DNA from: Pseudoalteromonas luteoviolacea
GTDB lineage: Bacteria > Pseudomonadota > Gammaproteobacteria > Enterobacterales > Alteromonadaceae
Reading direction: 5' to 3'
Length of the DNA: 64,000 nucleotides
Assembly (NCBI RefSeq): GCF_001750165.1
Contig: NZ_CP015411.1
Location: 2,818,001 to 2,882,000 of the forward strand
A program made the position numbers and the translations under genes. The notes under the pieces were generated by a model. It was not told the origin of the DNA. It saw only the letters and a program-made list of their open reading frames with translations, and did not search any database. This document shows, piece by piece, positions 36,631 to 46,532 of this stretch; position 1 is the stretch's first letter, and each line of letters begins with the position of its first letter.

Positions 36631-38124
36631 TTAAACGTCTAGAAGTAGACGTGTTGGATCCTCTAGTAATTCTTTGATTGTCACTAGGAAACCAACTGAC
36701 TCTTTACCATCAATCTGGCGGTGGTCATATGAAAGCGCTAAGTACATCATAGGTAGAATTTCTACCTTACCGTTTACAGCCATTGGACGTTCTTGGATCT
36801 TATGCATACCAAGAATTGAAGACTGTGGTAGGTTGATGATAGGCGTAGAAAGTAGTGAACCGAATACACCACCATTTGTGATTGTGAAGTTACCACCTGT
36901 CATATCATCAACAGTTAGTTTACCGTCACGGCCTTTAAGTGCTAGCTCACGGATCCCCTTTTCGATTTCTGCAACAGATAGCTTGTCACAGTCACGAAGT
37001 ACTGGTGTTACTAGACCACGAGGTGTAGAAACAGCGATGCTGATATCGAAGTAGTTGTGATAAACGATGTCATCACCGTCGATTGATGCATTTACTTCAG
37101 GGAATCGCTTAAGCGCTTCTGTTACTGCTTTCACGTAGAAAGACATGAAACCAAGACGAATACCATGACGCTCTTCAAATACATCTTTGTACTGCTTACG
37201 AAGGTCCATGATAGGCTTCATGTTTACTTCGTTGAACGTGGTTAACATTGCTGTTGAATTCTTCGCTTCAAGAAGACGGTTAGCAATTGTCTTACGAAGA
37301 CGTGTCATAGGCACACGCTTCTGAGTACGGTCACCTACAGGCGCAGCTGGTGCTGCTGCCGCTGCTTTTGCAGGCGCTGCTGCTGGCTTAGCTGCAGGCG
37401 CTTTTAGGAATGCGTCAACATCTTCTTTCGTGATGCGACCGCCTTTACCAGAGCCTTTGATTTGAGAAGCATCTAGGCCTTTTTCGGCGATTAGACGACG
37501 AACTGATGGAGTCAGTACGTCAGCATTTTCGTCAGAAGCTGCTGGTGCTGCGTCTACTTGTGCTGGCGCTGCTGGTGCGCCACCTGCAGAAAGCTTACCA
37601 ATAACCTGCTCGCCAAGAACTGTATCGCCTTCAGCGTGCAAGTGCTCACCCATTACACCATCTTCAGGTGCAACAACCTCTAAAACAACTTTGTCTGTTT
37701 CGATGTCAACTAGGTTTTGGTCACGGCTTACAGCCTCACCTGGTTGAACGTGCCAAGTTGCGATTGTAGCGTCTGCTACTGACTCTGGAAGTACTGGTAC
37801 TTTAATGTCCACTTCTTTACCTTCTGCTGCTGGCGCCGCTGCTGCTGGCGCTGCTGGTTGTTCATTTGATTGAGCTGGTGCCGCACCCGCAGCACCGATT
37901 TGTGCAATTACTTGCTCACCTAATACTGTCGCGCCTTCTTCTTCAGAAATAGCAACAATTACACCATCTTCAGGTGCTACAACTTCTAAAACGACTTTAT
38001 CCGTTTCGATGTCAACTAGGTTTTGGTCACGGCTTACCGTATCACCAACGCTTACATGCCATGTCGCAACGGTTGCGTCTGCAACTGACTCAGGAAGAAC
38101 AGGCACCTTAATTTCGGTTGTCAT
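36631..38124 (-). CDS. sucB: Dihydrolipoyl succinyltransferase (E2o), two lipoyl domains
   Basis: The 497-residue protein has two lipoyl domains (about 1-77 and 107-183), each with the lipoylated lysine in ETDKVVLEV. Ala/Pro linkers, a peripheral-subunit-binding domain (TPSVRRLIAEKGLD) and the acyltransferase core with SYDHRQIDGKESVGFL follow. It transfers the succinyl group to CoA within 2-oxoglutarate dehydrogenase. The Escherichia coli enzyme has only one lipoyl domain and about 405 residues; the second domain explains the extra length. It lies 10 bases after sucA. Confidence 0.96.
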   Translation of the reverse strand: MTTEIKVPVLPESVADATVATWHVSVGDTVSRDQNLVDIETDKVVLEVVAPEDGVIVAISEEEGATVLGEQVIAQIGAAGAAPAQSNEQPAAPAAAAPAAEGKEVDIKVPVLPESVADATIATWHVQPGEAVSRDQNLVDIETDKVVLEVVAPEDGVMGEHLHAEGDTVLGEQVIGKLSAGGAPAAPAQVDAAPAASDENADVLTPSVRRLIAEKGLDASQIKGSGKGGRITKEDVDAFLKAPAAKPAAAPAKAAAAAPAAPVGDRTQKRVPMTRLRKTIANRLLEAKNSTAMLTTFNEVNMKPIMDLRKQYKDVFEERHGIRLGFMSFYVKAVTEALKRFPEVNASIDGDDIVYHNYFDISIAVSTPRGLVTPVLRDCDKLSVAEIEKGIRELALKGRDGKLTVDDMTGGNFTITNGGVFGSLLSTPIINLPQSSILGMHKIQERPMAVNGKVEILPMMYLALSYDHRQIDGKESVGFLVTIKELLEDPTRLLLDV

Positions 38125-38134
38125 CTCTTATTCC

Positions 38135-40948
38135 TTATTTTTTAATTGTTAATGCGTCAGCAATCAACGCGTTTTGTTCTTTAGTATGGGTAGACATATA
38201 GCCACATGCTGGTGCAGCTGATGCTTTACGACCAGCATATGTTAGGTTCGCACCTGCTGGAATTGCTTCCCAGAAATGGTGTTGAGAACAGTACCAAGCG
38301 CCTTGGTTCTGTGGTTCTTCCTGACACCATACGAAATCTTTTACATGTTGGTAACGAGCCATGATCTCATCCATCTCTTTGTGAGGGAACGGATATAGCT
38401 GCTCAACACGAACGATAGCGACATTGTTTAGTTCTAGCTTACGACGCTCTTGAAGTAGTTCGTAGTAAACTTTACCACTACAGAATACAACGCGCTCTAC
38501 GTTTTCCGGCTTAATCTCATCGATTTCATCGATCATATTGTGGAAAACACCATCAGATAGTTCTTCAAGACTAGAAACCGCTAATGGGTGGCGTAGCAAT
38601 GATTTTGGTGTCATTACAATCAATGGGCGACGTAATGGACGCACTGATTGACGACGTAACATTGCATACACTTGCGCTGGCGTAGTTGGTACACACACTT
38701 GCATGTTGTGGTCAGCACAAAGCTGAAGGTAACGCTCCATACGAGAAGAGCTGTGCTCTGGGCCTTGACCTTCGTAACCGTGCGGAAGCAATAAAGTCAA
38801 GCCACACAAACGGCCCCACTTTTGTTCACCAGAACTTAAGAATTGGTCAAATACAACCTGTGCACCGTTCGCGAAGTCACCAAATTGTGCTTCCCAAAGA
38901 ACCAGTGAAGTAGGCTCTGCAGTCGCGTAACCGTATTCAAATGCTAAAACAGCTTCTTCAGAAAGTACTGAGTCATATACCTCAAAAGTACCCTGCTCTG
39001 GGCTGATGTTTTGCAGTGGTAAATAAGTAGAAGCATCGTTTTGGTTATGAACAACTGCGTGGCGGTGGAAGAAAGTACCACGGCCAGAGTCTTGACCAGT
39101 TAAACGAATGTCAGTGCCTTGGTCAACCATAGTCGCGTATGCAAGTGTCTCGGCCATACCCCAATCGAGCGGCTTATCACCTTTTGCCATCGCTTTACGG
39201 TCATCGTATATTTTTTTAACACGAGACTGTGCTTTGTGATCTTCTGGGTAGCTAGCAACCTTTTCACCAAGCTCCTTGAGCTTATCAACAGAAACTTCTG
39301 TCTCGTAAGGTGTATCCCAGTCATGACCAACGTACTTAGACCACTCAGATGAATGCTTCGTCTCTGGCTGAATTTCAGAAACCACACACACACCATTGTC
39401 TAAGCCATTTCGGTAGTCATCAGCAAGCTGTTTTGCTTCTTGTGCAGACAATACCCCTTCAGCTACAAGCTTGTCAGAGTATAGCTGACGCGGTACTGGG
39501 TGCTTTTTGATCTTTTGATACATTAGAGGCTGAGTTGCATTTGGCTCATCAGCTTCGTTGTGACCATGGCGACGGTAACACACTAAATCAATAACAACAT
39601 CACGCTTAAACTTGTTACGGAAATCAAGCGCAACCTGCGTTACAAATGCAACTGCTTCAGGGTCGTCAGAGTTAACGTGGAAGATTGGCGCCTGAACCAT
39701 CTTAGCGATGTCAGTACAATATTCTGTAGAACGCGTATCTTCTGGTTTAGACGTTGTGAAACCAACTTGGTTGTTTACAACGATACGAACAGTACCGCCA
39801 ACACCGTATGCACGTGTCTTTGATAAGTTAAATGTCTCTTGTACAACACCTTGGCCTGCAATCGCCGAGTCACCATGGATAGTGATTGGTAGTGCCTTAG
39901 AGCCACTTGCGCAATCTAAACGGTCAAGACGAGCTCTAACTGAACCCATTACCACTGGGTTAACGATTTCTAAGTGAGACGGGTTAAACGCCAATGCCAT
40001 GTGAACATCGCCGCCCTGCGTCGCGAAATCAGAAGAGAAGCCCATGTGGTACTTAACATCACCAGAACCTGCAGACTCACCATATTTACCAGCGAATTCA
40101 TCGAATAGTTCTTGAGGGTTCTTACCAAGGACGTTAACTAGCACGTTAAGACGACCACGGTGAGCCATACCGATAACAACTTCTTCTTGGCCGCTTTCAC
40201 CAGCTCTGTGTACCAGCTCTTTAAGCATCGGTACTAGTGCATCACCACCTTCTAGTGAGAAACGTTTTGCACCTGGGAACTTAGCACCAAGATATTTTTC
40301 AAGACCATCTGCAGCGATTAAGCCTTGCAATAAACGTAGTTTGTTTTCTTTGCTAAATTGAGGCTTGGAGAAACCGGCTTCTAAGCGTTGTTGTAACCAG
40401 CGCTTTTCTTCGGTTGATGTGATGTGCATGTACTCTGCACCAACTGAACCACAGTAGGTAGACTTTAACGCAGCGTACAAGTCTTTTAATTTCATTGTCT
40501 CTTTGCCACAGGCAAAAGAGCCAACGTTGAATTCTTTATCGTGATCCACATCATCTAAATCGTGGTAAGCCAACTCGAGCTCTCTCACTCGATCACGTTG
40601 CCATAAACCCAACGGGTCTAAATTGGCATTTTGGTGGCCCCTAAATCTAAATGCATTAATAAGCTGCAACACACGCACTTGTTTTGCATCTGCCGCACCT
40701 TCTGCAGAAACTACTACTTCTCTGTGTTTGTTCTTAGCAAGCTCAGCAAATTGTGTTCTTACATCGGAATGTTTAATATCAACATCAACACCTTCTACTT
40801 TAGGCAGTTGATCAAACACTTCTCGCCATTCTTCTGGCACTGAAGCCGCATCGTCAAGATACGCCTCATATAAATCTTCTACATATGCAACGTTGCCGCC
40901 GTATAAGTGAGAAGATTCCAGCCATGCTTTCATCACACCTTCGTGCAT
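38135..40948 (-). CDS. sucA: 2-oxoglutarate dehydrogenase E1 component
   Basis: The 937-residue, full-length, thiamine-diphosphate enzyme has its cofactor and active-site segments HGDSAIAGQGVVQETFN, RAYGVGGTVRIVVNNQVGFTTS and YRRHGHNEADEPNATQP. It decarboxylates 2-oxoglutarate and passes the succinyl group to the lipoyl arm of SucB. I keep the first ATG (40948) since the N-terminus then aligns with Escherichia coli SucA (five residues before KAWL.SS.L); an ATG five codons in has an AAGG site and remains possible. A strong hairpin separates it from sdhB. Confidence 0.97.
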   Translation of the reverse strand: MHEGVMKAWLESSHLYGGNVAYVEDLYEAYLDDAASVPEEWREVFDQLPKVEGVDVDIKHSDVRTQFAELAKNKHREVVVSAEGAADAKQVRVLQLINAFRFRGHQNANLDPLGLWQRDRVRELELAYHDLDDVDHDKEFNVGSFACGKETMKLKDLYAALKSTYCGSVGAEYMHITSTEEKRWLQQRLEAGFSKPQFSKENKLRLLQGLIAADGLEKYLGAKFPGAKRFSLEGGDALVPMLKELVHRAGESGQEEVVIGMAHRGRLNVLVNVLGKNPQELFDEFAGKYGESAGSGDVKYHMGFSSDFATQGGDVHMALAFNPSHLEIVNPVVMGSVRARLDRLDCASGSKALPITIHGDSAIAGQGVVQETFNLSKTRAYGVGGTVRIVVNNQVGFTTSKPEDTRSTEYCTDIAKMVQAPIFHVNSDDPEAVAFVTQVALDFRNKFKRDVVIDLVCYRRHGHNEADEPNATQPLMYQKIKKHPVPRQLYSDKLVAEGVLSAQEAKQLADDYRNGLDNGVCVVSEIQPETKHSSEWSKYVGHDWDTPYETEVSVDKLKELGEKVASYPEDHKAQSRVKKIYDDRKAMAKGDKPLDWGMAETLAYATMVDQGTDIRLTGQDSGRGTFFHRHAVVHNQNDASTYLPLQNISPEQGTFEVYDSVLSEEAVLAFEYGYATAEPTSLVLWEAQFGDFANGAQVVFDQFLSSGEQKWGRLCGLTLLLPHGYEGQGPEHSSSRMERYLQLCADHNMQVCVPTTPAQVYAMLRRQSVRPLRRPLIVMTPKSLLRHPLAVSSLEELSDGVFHNMIDEIDEIKPENVERVVFCSGKVYYELLQERRKLELNNVAIVRVEQLYPFPHKEMDEIMARYQHVKDFVWCQEEPQNQGAWYCSQHHFWEAIPAGANLTYAGRKASAAPACGYMSTHTKEQNALIADALTIKK

Positions 40949-40995
40949 TTATTAGCCCTTTTCTCTAGCGCAGAAACTTAAACTTAAACGAAAAC

Positions 40996-41022
40996 AAGAT
41001 GGCATGCTCAGCATGCCATCTT
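40996..41022 (-). other. Hairpin between sdhB and sucA
   Basis: AAGATGGCATGCT and AGCATGCCATCTT form a near-perfect 12-13-bp stem with a tiny loop. It is followed on the minus strand by TGTTTTCG only. It is more likely an mRNA processing or partial termination site between the sdh and suc parts than a full stop. Confidence 0.55.
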
Positions 41023-41038
41023 AAGATAATAATATGCT

Positions 41039-41764
41039 TTAAACCGAACGGTTTAACAGCATAGATTTAATATGTCCAATCGCTTTGGTTGGATTCAAAC
41101 CTTTCGGACAAACGCTAACACAGTTCATGATACTGTGACAACGGAATACGCTGAACGCGTCATCAAGACCAGCTAAACGCTCTTCAGTTGCTGTATCGCG
41201 GCTATCCGCCAAGAAACGATAAGCATGAAGAAGTCCAGCAGGACCGATAAATTTATCTGGGTTCCACCAGAATGATGGGCATGAAGTAGAACAACATGCA
41301 CATAAAATACACTCGTAAAGGCCATCTAGCTTTTCACGATCTTCAACAGATTGAAGACGCTCTTCACCACCAGTTGGCTTATCATTGATCAAGAAAGGTT
41401 TTACTTTCTCGTATTGAGTGTAGAACTGACTCATGTCAATTACCAAGTCACGAATTACTGGCAAGCCAGGAAGTGGACGTACGATAATTTTACCTTTGCC
41501 ATTCTTTTGTAGAGCAGACAATGGAGTAATACATGCAAGGCCATTTTTACCATTCATGTTTAGACCATCAGAACCACATACACCTTCACGACATGAACGA
41601 CGGAAAGACAATGTCGAGTCCTGCTCTTTTAACATAAGTAGTGCATCAAGCACCATCATGTCACGACCTTCTTCAACCTCAAGTTTGTATTCCTGCATAC
41701 GAGGTGCAGTATCAACATCTGGGTTGTAACGATAAACAGATAATTCTAAAGTTGCTGTTGCCAT
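41039..41764 (-). CDS. sdhB: Succinate dehydrogenase iron-sulfur subunit
   Basis: The 241-residue protein has the three iron-sulfur cluster motifs: SCREGVCGSDG with its later cysteine for [2Fe-2S], CILCACCSTSCPSFWW for [4Fe-4S], and CHSIMNCVSVCPKGLNP for [3Fe-4S]. It carries electrons from SdhA to ubiquinone at SdhCD, on the cytoplasmic face of the inner membrane. It lies 10 bases after sdhA in the same operon. Confidence 0.97.
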   Translation of the reverse strand: MATATLELSVYRYNPDVDTAPRMQEYKLEVEEGRDMMVLDALLMLKEQDSTLSFRRSCREGVCGSDGLNMNGKNGLACITPLSALQKNGKGKIIVRPLPGLPVIRDLVIDMSQFYTQYEKVKPFLINDKPTGGEERLQSVEDREKLDGLYECILCACCSTSCPSFWWNPDKFIGPAGLLHAYRFLADSRDTATEERLAGLDDAFSVFRCHSIMNCVSVCPKGLNPTKAIGHIKSMLLNRSV

Positions 41765-41774
41765 CGTTTAACTC

Positions 41775-43547
41775 CTAGTACGTACGAGCTTTAGGTGGGA
41801 ATGCTTCACGCGTGGTCGGCGCAAAGTTAACATCACGCTTTGTCATTGACTCACTTTGTGGGTGATACATCGAGTGGCATAACCAGTTCTCGTCATCACG
41901 CTCAGGGAAGTCAAATCTTGAGTGTGCACCACGGCTTTCTGTACGGAAGTTTGCAGCAACTGCTGTTGAGTATGCTGTTTCCATCAAGTTATCTAGTTCT
42001 AGACACTCAATACGTTGCGTGTTGAATTCAGTTGACTTGTCGTCAAGACGTGCATACTGAAGACGTTCACGGATTTCTTTAAGCTGTTTAAGGCCATCAG
42101 CCATTGAATCACCTTCACGGAATACCGAGAAGTTAAGCTGCATACACTCTTGTAAGTCTTTTTTGATTTGAACAGGGTCTTCACCCTTACCAACTTCAGA
42201 CGTTTCCCAGCGATTGTAACGAGCAAACGCTTGATCAACGTCATCTTTCGACGCTTCACCAGTTGATTCAAAGTCTTTCAAGTAAGAACCTAAGAAGTTA
42301 CCTGCTGCACGTCCAAATACAACTAAGTCAAGTAGCGAGTTGCCACCTAGGCGATTTGCACCGTGTACAGATACACAAGCAATCTCACCTACCGCAAACA
42401 GACCTTCAACGATACGTTCATTACCATTGTTATCTACGTCTAGTACCTGACCATTTACATTTGTCGGTACACCACCCATCATGTAGTGACATGTTGGGAT
42501 TACTGGGATTGGCTCTTTTGCAGGATCTACGTGTGCGAACGTTTTAGATAAGTCACAAACGCCAGGTAGACGTAGGTTAAGCATCTCTTCACCTAAGTGG
42601 TCAAGCTTCAGCTTAATGTGAATGCCCCAAGGACCTTCACAACCACGACCTTCACGGATCTCTGTCATCATTGCACGTGCAACAACATCACGACCGGCTA
42701 AGTCTTTGGCGTTAGGTGCATAACGCTCCATGAAGCGCTCGCCGTCTTTATTTAGAAGGTAACCACCTTCACCACGACAACCTTCAGTTACCAGTGTACC
42801 AGCGCCTGCAATACCTGTTGGGTGGAACTGCCACATTTCCATGTCTTGCATGCCGATACCAGCACGTACAGCCATACCAACACCATCACCAGTGTTGATG
42901 TGTGCATTCGTTGTTGACGCATAAATACGTCCAGCACCACCAGTTGCAAGTACAACAGCTTTAGACTTGAAGTAAACAACTTCACCTGTCTCGATCTCGA
43001 TCGCTGTAACACCAACTACGTCGCCTTTGTCATTTTTAACAAGGTCTAGTGCATACCATTCAGAAAAAACGTTCGTCTTGTTTTTAACGTTTTGCTGGTA
43101 CAAACAATGAAGAAGTGCGTGACCAGTACGGTCAGCTGCAGCTGCTGTACGTGCAGCCTGCTCGCCGCCAAAATGCTTAGATTGACCACCAAAAGGACGT
43201 TGATAAACACGGCCATTTTCAAAACGAGAAAATGGTAAACCCATGTTTTCTAATTCAGTAATAGCTTCAGGACCCGTTTTAGTCATATATTCGATAGCGT
43301 CTTGGTCACCGATGTAATCAGAACCTTTAACAGTATCGTACATGTGCCATTCCCAGTTATCTTCATGAGAGTTGCCAAGTGCTACTGTAATACCACCTTG
43401 CGCAGATACTGTGTGAGAACGAGTTGGGAATACTTTAGAGATAAGAGCACATGTCTTGCCTGACTCAGAAATAGCAAGTGCAGCACGCATACCCGCACCA
43501 CCGGCTCCAACAACTACAGCATCAAATTCACGGACATTATATTTCAC
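41775..43547 (-). CDS. sdhA: Succinate dehydrogenase flavoprotein subunit
   Basis: The 590-residue flavoprotein has the FAD-binding GAGGAGMRAA near the N-terminus, the histidine that covalently carries FAD in SHTVSAQGG, and the substrate region HGANRLGGNSLLDLVVFGRA. It oxidises succinate to fumarate. The start is GTG at 43547, directly after the sdhD stop codon (TAA then GTG), and fits the usual N-terminus K..VREFDAVVVGAG. No ATG lies nearby. Confidence 0.97.
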   Translation of the reverse strand: MKYNVREFDAVVVGAGGAGMRAALAISESGKTCALISKVFPTRSHTVSAQGGITVALGNSHEDNWEWHMYDTVKGSDYIGDQDAIEYMTKTGPEAITELENMGLPFSRFENGRVYQRPFGGQSKHFGGEQAARTAAAADRTGHALLHCLYQQNVKNKTNVFSEWYALDLVKNDKGDVVGVTAIEIETGEVVYFKSKAVVLATGGAGRIYASTTNAHINTGDGVGMAVRAGIGMQDMEMWQFHPTGIAGAGTLVTEGCRGEGGYLLNKDGERFMERYAPNAKDLAGRDVVARAMMTEIREGRGCEGPWGIHIKLKLDHLGEEMLNLRLPGVCDLSKTFAHVDPAKEPIPVIPTCHYMMGGVPTNVNGQVLDVDNNGNERIVEGLFAVGEIACVSVHGANRLGGNSLLDLVVFGRAAGNFLGSYLKDFESTGEASKDDVDQAFARYNRWETSEVGKGEDPVQIKKDLQECMQLNFSVFREGDSMADGLKQLKEIRERLQYARLDDKSTEFNTQRIECLELDNLMETAYSTAVAANFRTESRGAHSRFDFPERDDENWLCHSMYHPQSESMTKRDVNFAPTTREAFPPKARTY

Positions 43548-43895
43548 TTAAACACCCCACAGAACAAACAAACCAACAGCAACATATGCAAGTGCCATTA
43601 GATTTAATACAAAGCCTAAAACTGAACGCATTGTTGAACACTTGACGTAGTCAGTAAGAACTTGCCAAAGACCAATACGAGTATGAACCATTATACAAAC
43701 AAGTGTAATAATAGTTGCAGCTTTCATAGCCAAGTTGTCAAACAACCCAGTCCATGCTTCATACGTTAATTCAGGAGTTAACGCTAAGTAGCCCACGATA
43801 AATACAGCGTATGCTGCAATGATTAATGCTGTTGCGCGAAGTGATACATAATCTTGTACACCATCACGTTTCAGAGTTGCTTGATTTAAGACCAT
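43548..43895 (-). CDS. sdhD: Succinate dehydrogenase membrane anchor, small subunit
   Basis: The 115-residue protein has three hydrophobic helices (ATALIIAAYAVFIVGYLAL, MKAATIITLVCIMVHTRIGLW, LNLMALAYVAVGLFVLW). The helix-2 histidine in MVHTRIG is the probable haem ligand region. It anchors SdhAB and helps form the quinone site. The start is the ATG at 43895, which overlaps the end of sdhC (ATGGTCTTAA) as usual for coupled sdhCD and gives the normal length; a longer frame to 43931 would run into sdhC. Confidence 0.93.
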   Translation of the reverse strand: MVLNQATLKRDGVQDYVSLRATALIIAAYAVFIVGYLALTPELTYEAWTGLFDNLAMKAATIITLVCIMVHTRIGLWQVLTDYVKCSTMRSVLGFVLNLMALAYVAVGLFVLWGV

Positions 43896-44299
43896 ATCCA
43901 CACTCCACCAAGAATCGCAACGATTACCCAAATGGCGATTGCAATTTTAGCACTTGCATTGCCCGACTCTAACTCTTCCCAGTGGCCCATGTCTTGAATC
44001 ATGTGACGGATACCGCCAATGATGTGGTAAGACAATACAGCCAAGGTGCCCCACGCAATGAATTTTGCAACAAAGCCAGTCATAAGCTCTTTAACAAATT
44101 CAAAACCTTCAGGAGAAGAGAGAGATTCAGACCACGCCCAAATGACAAATGTCAGCGCGAAGAACAACGCGACACCAGTGACACGATGTAAGATCGACGC
44201 CTTTGCCGTTGCTGGCATAGATATAGTCGTAAGATCTAGATTTACAGGTCTTTGCTTTTTCACAGTTACTTGCCCATCTTTGCTCGATAAGAGCTTCAT
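43886..44299 (-). CDS. sdhC: Succinate dehydrogenase cytochrome b556 subunit
   Basis: The 137-residue membrane protein has the SdhC signature: QRPVNLDLTTI at the N-terminus, ASILHRVTGVALFF in helix 1 (Ser and Arg of the quinone site), and SYHIIGGIRHMIQDMGHWEE with the haem-ligand histidine. It is the first gene of the sdhCDAB-sucABCD series, divergent from gltA. Confidence 0.95.
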   Translation of the reverse strand: MKLLSSKDGQVTVKKQRPVNLDLTTISMPATAKASILHRVTGVALFFALTFVIWAWSESLSSPEGFEFVKELMTGFVAKFIAWGTLAVLSYHIIGGIRHMIQDMGHWEELESGNASAKIAIAIWVIVAILGGVWIWS

Positions 44300-44678
44300 C
44301 TACTTGTTTTTATCAACCCACTTGCACGACATGCACAAATGGCACACTCTAGATAAACCTGTTTAAACACTTAAAAGATCACTTGCCTGTAAAACTTCGA
44401 TGTAAAAATAGGTTTACCCACAGACGACACGGTATAAAACCGTTGACAGTATATAAGGCTGTGCGTGTTTTTACAATTCTTGTTTAGTTTCGTACGCTTG
44501 CGAATTAGCCAATGGTATAATATTTAATCTGGTTAGAATACTTATTATACATTTTTGCATAATTCTTAGAAAAATTGACTTTTCACCCCATTTATAAGTT
44601 ACAATGATCTGAATTTGCTTAACATTAGTATCACAACATAACAATCAGAATGTTGTTATTTCATAGGAGATAAGATAG
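44300..44678. other. Divergent gltA / sdhC regulatory region
   Basis: These 379 bases separate the divergent citrate synthase and succinate dehydrogenase operons and must hold both promoters. This arrangement is usual in gammaproteobacteria, where the region is controlled by oxygen and carbon signals. I see the gltA-side promoter candidate listed separately and a TTGACA at 44444-44449 without a clear partner box. The minus-strand promoter could not be fixed. Confidence 0.6.
44575..44608 (+). promoter_or_regulatory. Candidate gltA promoter with motif shared with xthA
   Basis: TTGACT (44575-44580) and TACAAT (44600-44605) are separated by 19 bases. Bases 44579-44608 match bases 50026-50055 upstream of xthA at 24 of 30 positions (CTTTTCACC ... 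TTATAAGT ... AATGAT). The A-rich core TATAAG could itself be the -10 box. Confidence 0.4.
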
Positions 44679-45965
44679 ATGGCAGATAAGAAAGCCACAG
44701 TCCATATCGATGGGCACGATCCAATCGAACTACCGATCCACTCTGGCACAGCAGGCCAAGACGTTATCGACGTTCGTACTTTAGGTGCTCACGGCTTCTT
44801 CACATATGACCCTGGTTTCATGTCGACTGGCTCTTGTGAATCATCTATTACTTACATTGATGGTGCAAAAGGTGTGCTTCTTCACCGCGGCTACCCGATT
44901 GAACAATTAGCAGAAAACTCAAACTACATCGAGCTTTGCTACTTACTACTAAACGGTGAACTACCAAACGCAGAGCAACTTCATACGTTCTCTGATGAGA
45001 TCACACGCAACACTATGATGCATGAGAAGATTGCTGCTTTCTTCCAAGGCTTCCGTGTTGATTCACACCCAATGGCAATGCTGTGTGGTGTAGTAGGCGC
45101 ACTATCATCTTTCTACCACGATGATTTAGATATTTCAGACTCAGAACAGCGTATGCGTTGTGCAACTAAACTAGTTGCTAAACTGCCAACTATCGCTGCA
45201 ATGGCATACAAATACAATGTAGGCCAACCTTTTGTATACCCGCGTAATGACCTAAGCTATGCAGAAAACTTCTTACACATGATGTTCTCTGTACCAGCAG
45301 AAGAATACAAAGTAAGTCCTGTGCTTGCAAAAGCAATGGACCGTATTTTCATGCTTCATGCTGACCACGAGCAAAACGCTTCGACGTCAACGGTACGTTT
45401 AGCTGGTTCTTCAGGTGCAAACCCTTACGCATGTATCGCTGCTGGTATTGCGTCTTTATGGGGCCCTGCACACGGTGGTGCAAACGAAGCATGTCTTACA
45501 ATGCTAGAAGAAATCGGTTCTGTTGACCGTATCGACGAGTATGTAGCGAAAGCAAAAGACAAGAACGATCCGTTCCGTCTTATGGGCTTCGGACACCGTG
45601 TTTACAAGAACTTCGACCCGCGTGCTACAGTAATGCGTCAAACTTGTCACGAAGTGCTTAAAGAATTGAATATCCAAGATCCTCTTCTTGATGTTGCAAT
45701 GAAACTAGAGCAAATAGCACTAGAAGACCCGTATTTCATCGAGAAGAAGCTTTACCCGAATGTAGACTTCTACTCTGGTATTATTCTTAAAGCAATCGGT
45801 ATTCCAACTAGCATGTTCACAGTAATTTTTGCTATGTCTCGTACAGTTGGTTGGATTTCTCACTGGAATGAAATGCTTTCTCAAGCAGGTCACAAAATCG
45901 GTCGCCCTCGTCAGCTTTACACTGGCTACACGGCGCGTGATTACCAAGATCAAGGTGAGCGTTAA
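44679..45965 (+). CDS. gltA: Citrate synthase
   Basis: The 428-residue enzyme is of the hexameric type II family of Gram-negative bacteria. Active-site segments are GPAHGGANEACL (His), MGFGHRVYKNFDPRA (His and Arg) and NVDFYSGIILKAIGIP (Asp). It condenses acetyl-CoA and oxaloacetate to citrate, the entry step of the TCA cycle. AGGAGATAAG ribosome site. It is divergent from sdhCDAB and ends in a strong terminator, so it is monocistronic. Confidence 0.98.
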   Translation: MADKKATVHIDGHDPIELPIHSGTAGQDVIDVRTLGAHGFFTYDPGFMSTGSCESSITYIDGAKGVLLHRGYPIEQLAENSNYIELCYLLLNGELPNAEQLHTFSDEITRNTMMHEKIAAFFQGFRVDSHPMAMLCGVVGALSSFYHDDLDISDSEQRMRCATKLVAKLPTIAAMAYKYNVGQPFVYPRNDLSYAENFLHMMFSVPAEEYKVSPVLAKAMDRIFMLHADHEQNASTSTVRLAGSSGANPYACIAAGIASLWGPAHGGANEACLTMLEEIGSVDRIDEYVAKAKDKNDPFRLMGFGHRVYKNFDPRATVMRQTCHEVLKELNIQDPLLDVAMKLEQIALEDPYFIEKKLYPNVDFYSGIILKAIGIPTSMFTVIFAMSRTVGWISHWNEMLSQAGHKIGRPRQLYTGYTARDYQDQGER

Positions 45966-45981
45966 TTGCTCACTTTATTTG

Positions 45982-46010
45982 AAAAAAGAGGCTAAATAGC
46001 CTCTTTTTTT
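45982..46010 (+). terminator. Terminator of gltA
   Basis: AGAGGCTA (45987-45994) pairs with 45997-46004 and is followed by TTTTTTT on the plus strand, 16 bases after the gltA stop codon. Confidence 0.85.
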
Positions 46011-46104
46011 ATGTCAAATTTTGTATTTTTTTAAAAACACTCCTGTTCTGTAAGATTTAGTTTACAGCAATATTCTTGTGTAATTATCCAAAATTTTTCA
46101 CTAT

Positions 46105-46371
46105 TTAAAATATTTCAAAGCCATTTACTAAGGCTTCATCGGCACTTTCTTTGCTTACGGACTCAACTCTTGCCATAACAGGCCCTTTTTTTAACCACGC
46201 TTCGAGCGATAAAATGTCTTTTTCCTGCCCTATTGCGACTACTTCCACACTTCTATCTGGTAAATTTTTGGCAAACCCTGTTAGTCCTAAAGAGCAAGCT
46301 TTAATCTTCGTGTGATATCTAAAGCCAACACCCTGAACAACACCCGTTACAATAAATTTGTAAGCGTTCAT
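46105..46371 (-). CDS. Acylphosphatase
   Basis: The 88-residue product is of normal acylphosphatase length. It has the phosphate-binding loop VQGVGFRYHTK with the catalytic Arg and the GFAKNLPDRSVEVVAIG segment with the catalytic Asn. It hydrolyses acyl phosphates such as acetyl phosphate. I start at the ATG at 46371, which gives the usual N-terminus NAYKFIVTGVVQG; the frame extends to 46413 but without family support. Monocistronic, convergent with gltA. Confidence 0.9.
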   Translation of the reverse strand: MNAYKFIVTGVVQGVGFRYHTKIKACSLGLTGFAKNLPDRSVEVVAIGQEKDILSLEAWLKKGPVMARVESVSKESADEALVNGFEIF

Positions 46372-46484
46372 AGAATGAACTCCATAAGGTAATGTGATAA
46401 AGGATAGAATCAATGCGCGGTTTATTGAAGTAATTGAACTGAAAGAATGGTTATCGAGCGTTTTTAACTTCTAACAGAAAGTAA

Positions 46485-46511
46485 AATAAAGGCCCAATAC
46501 GACTGGGCCTT
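46485..46511 (-). terminator. Terminator of the TonB-dependent receptor gene
   Basis: An 8-bp stem (AAGGCCCA at 46489-46496 with 46504-46511) is followed on the minus strand by TATTTTAC, 22 bases after the receptor stop codon. Confidence 0.65.
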
Positions 46512-46532
46512 AAAATAAAAACTTAACGTGTA

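Noticed and set aside
44444..44449. TTGACA as a strong promoter -35 box
   Set aside because: No acceptable -10 box at the right distance on that strand.
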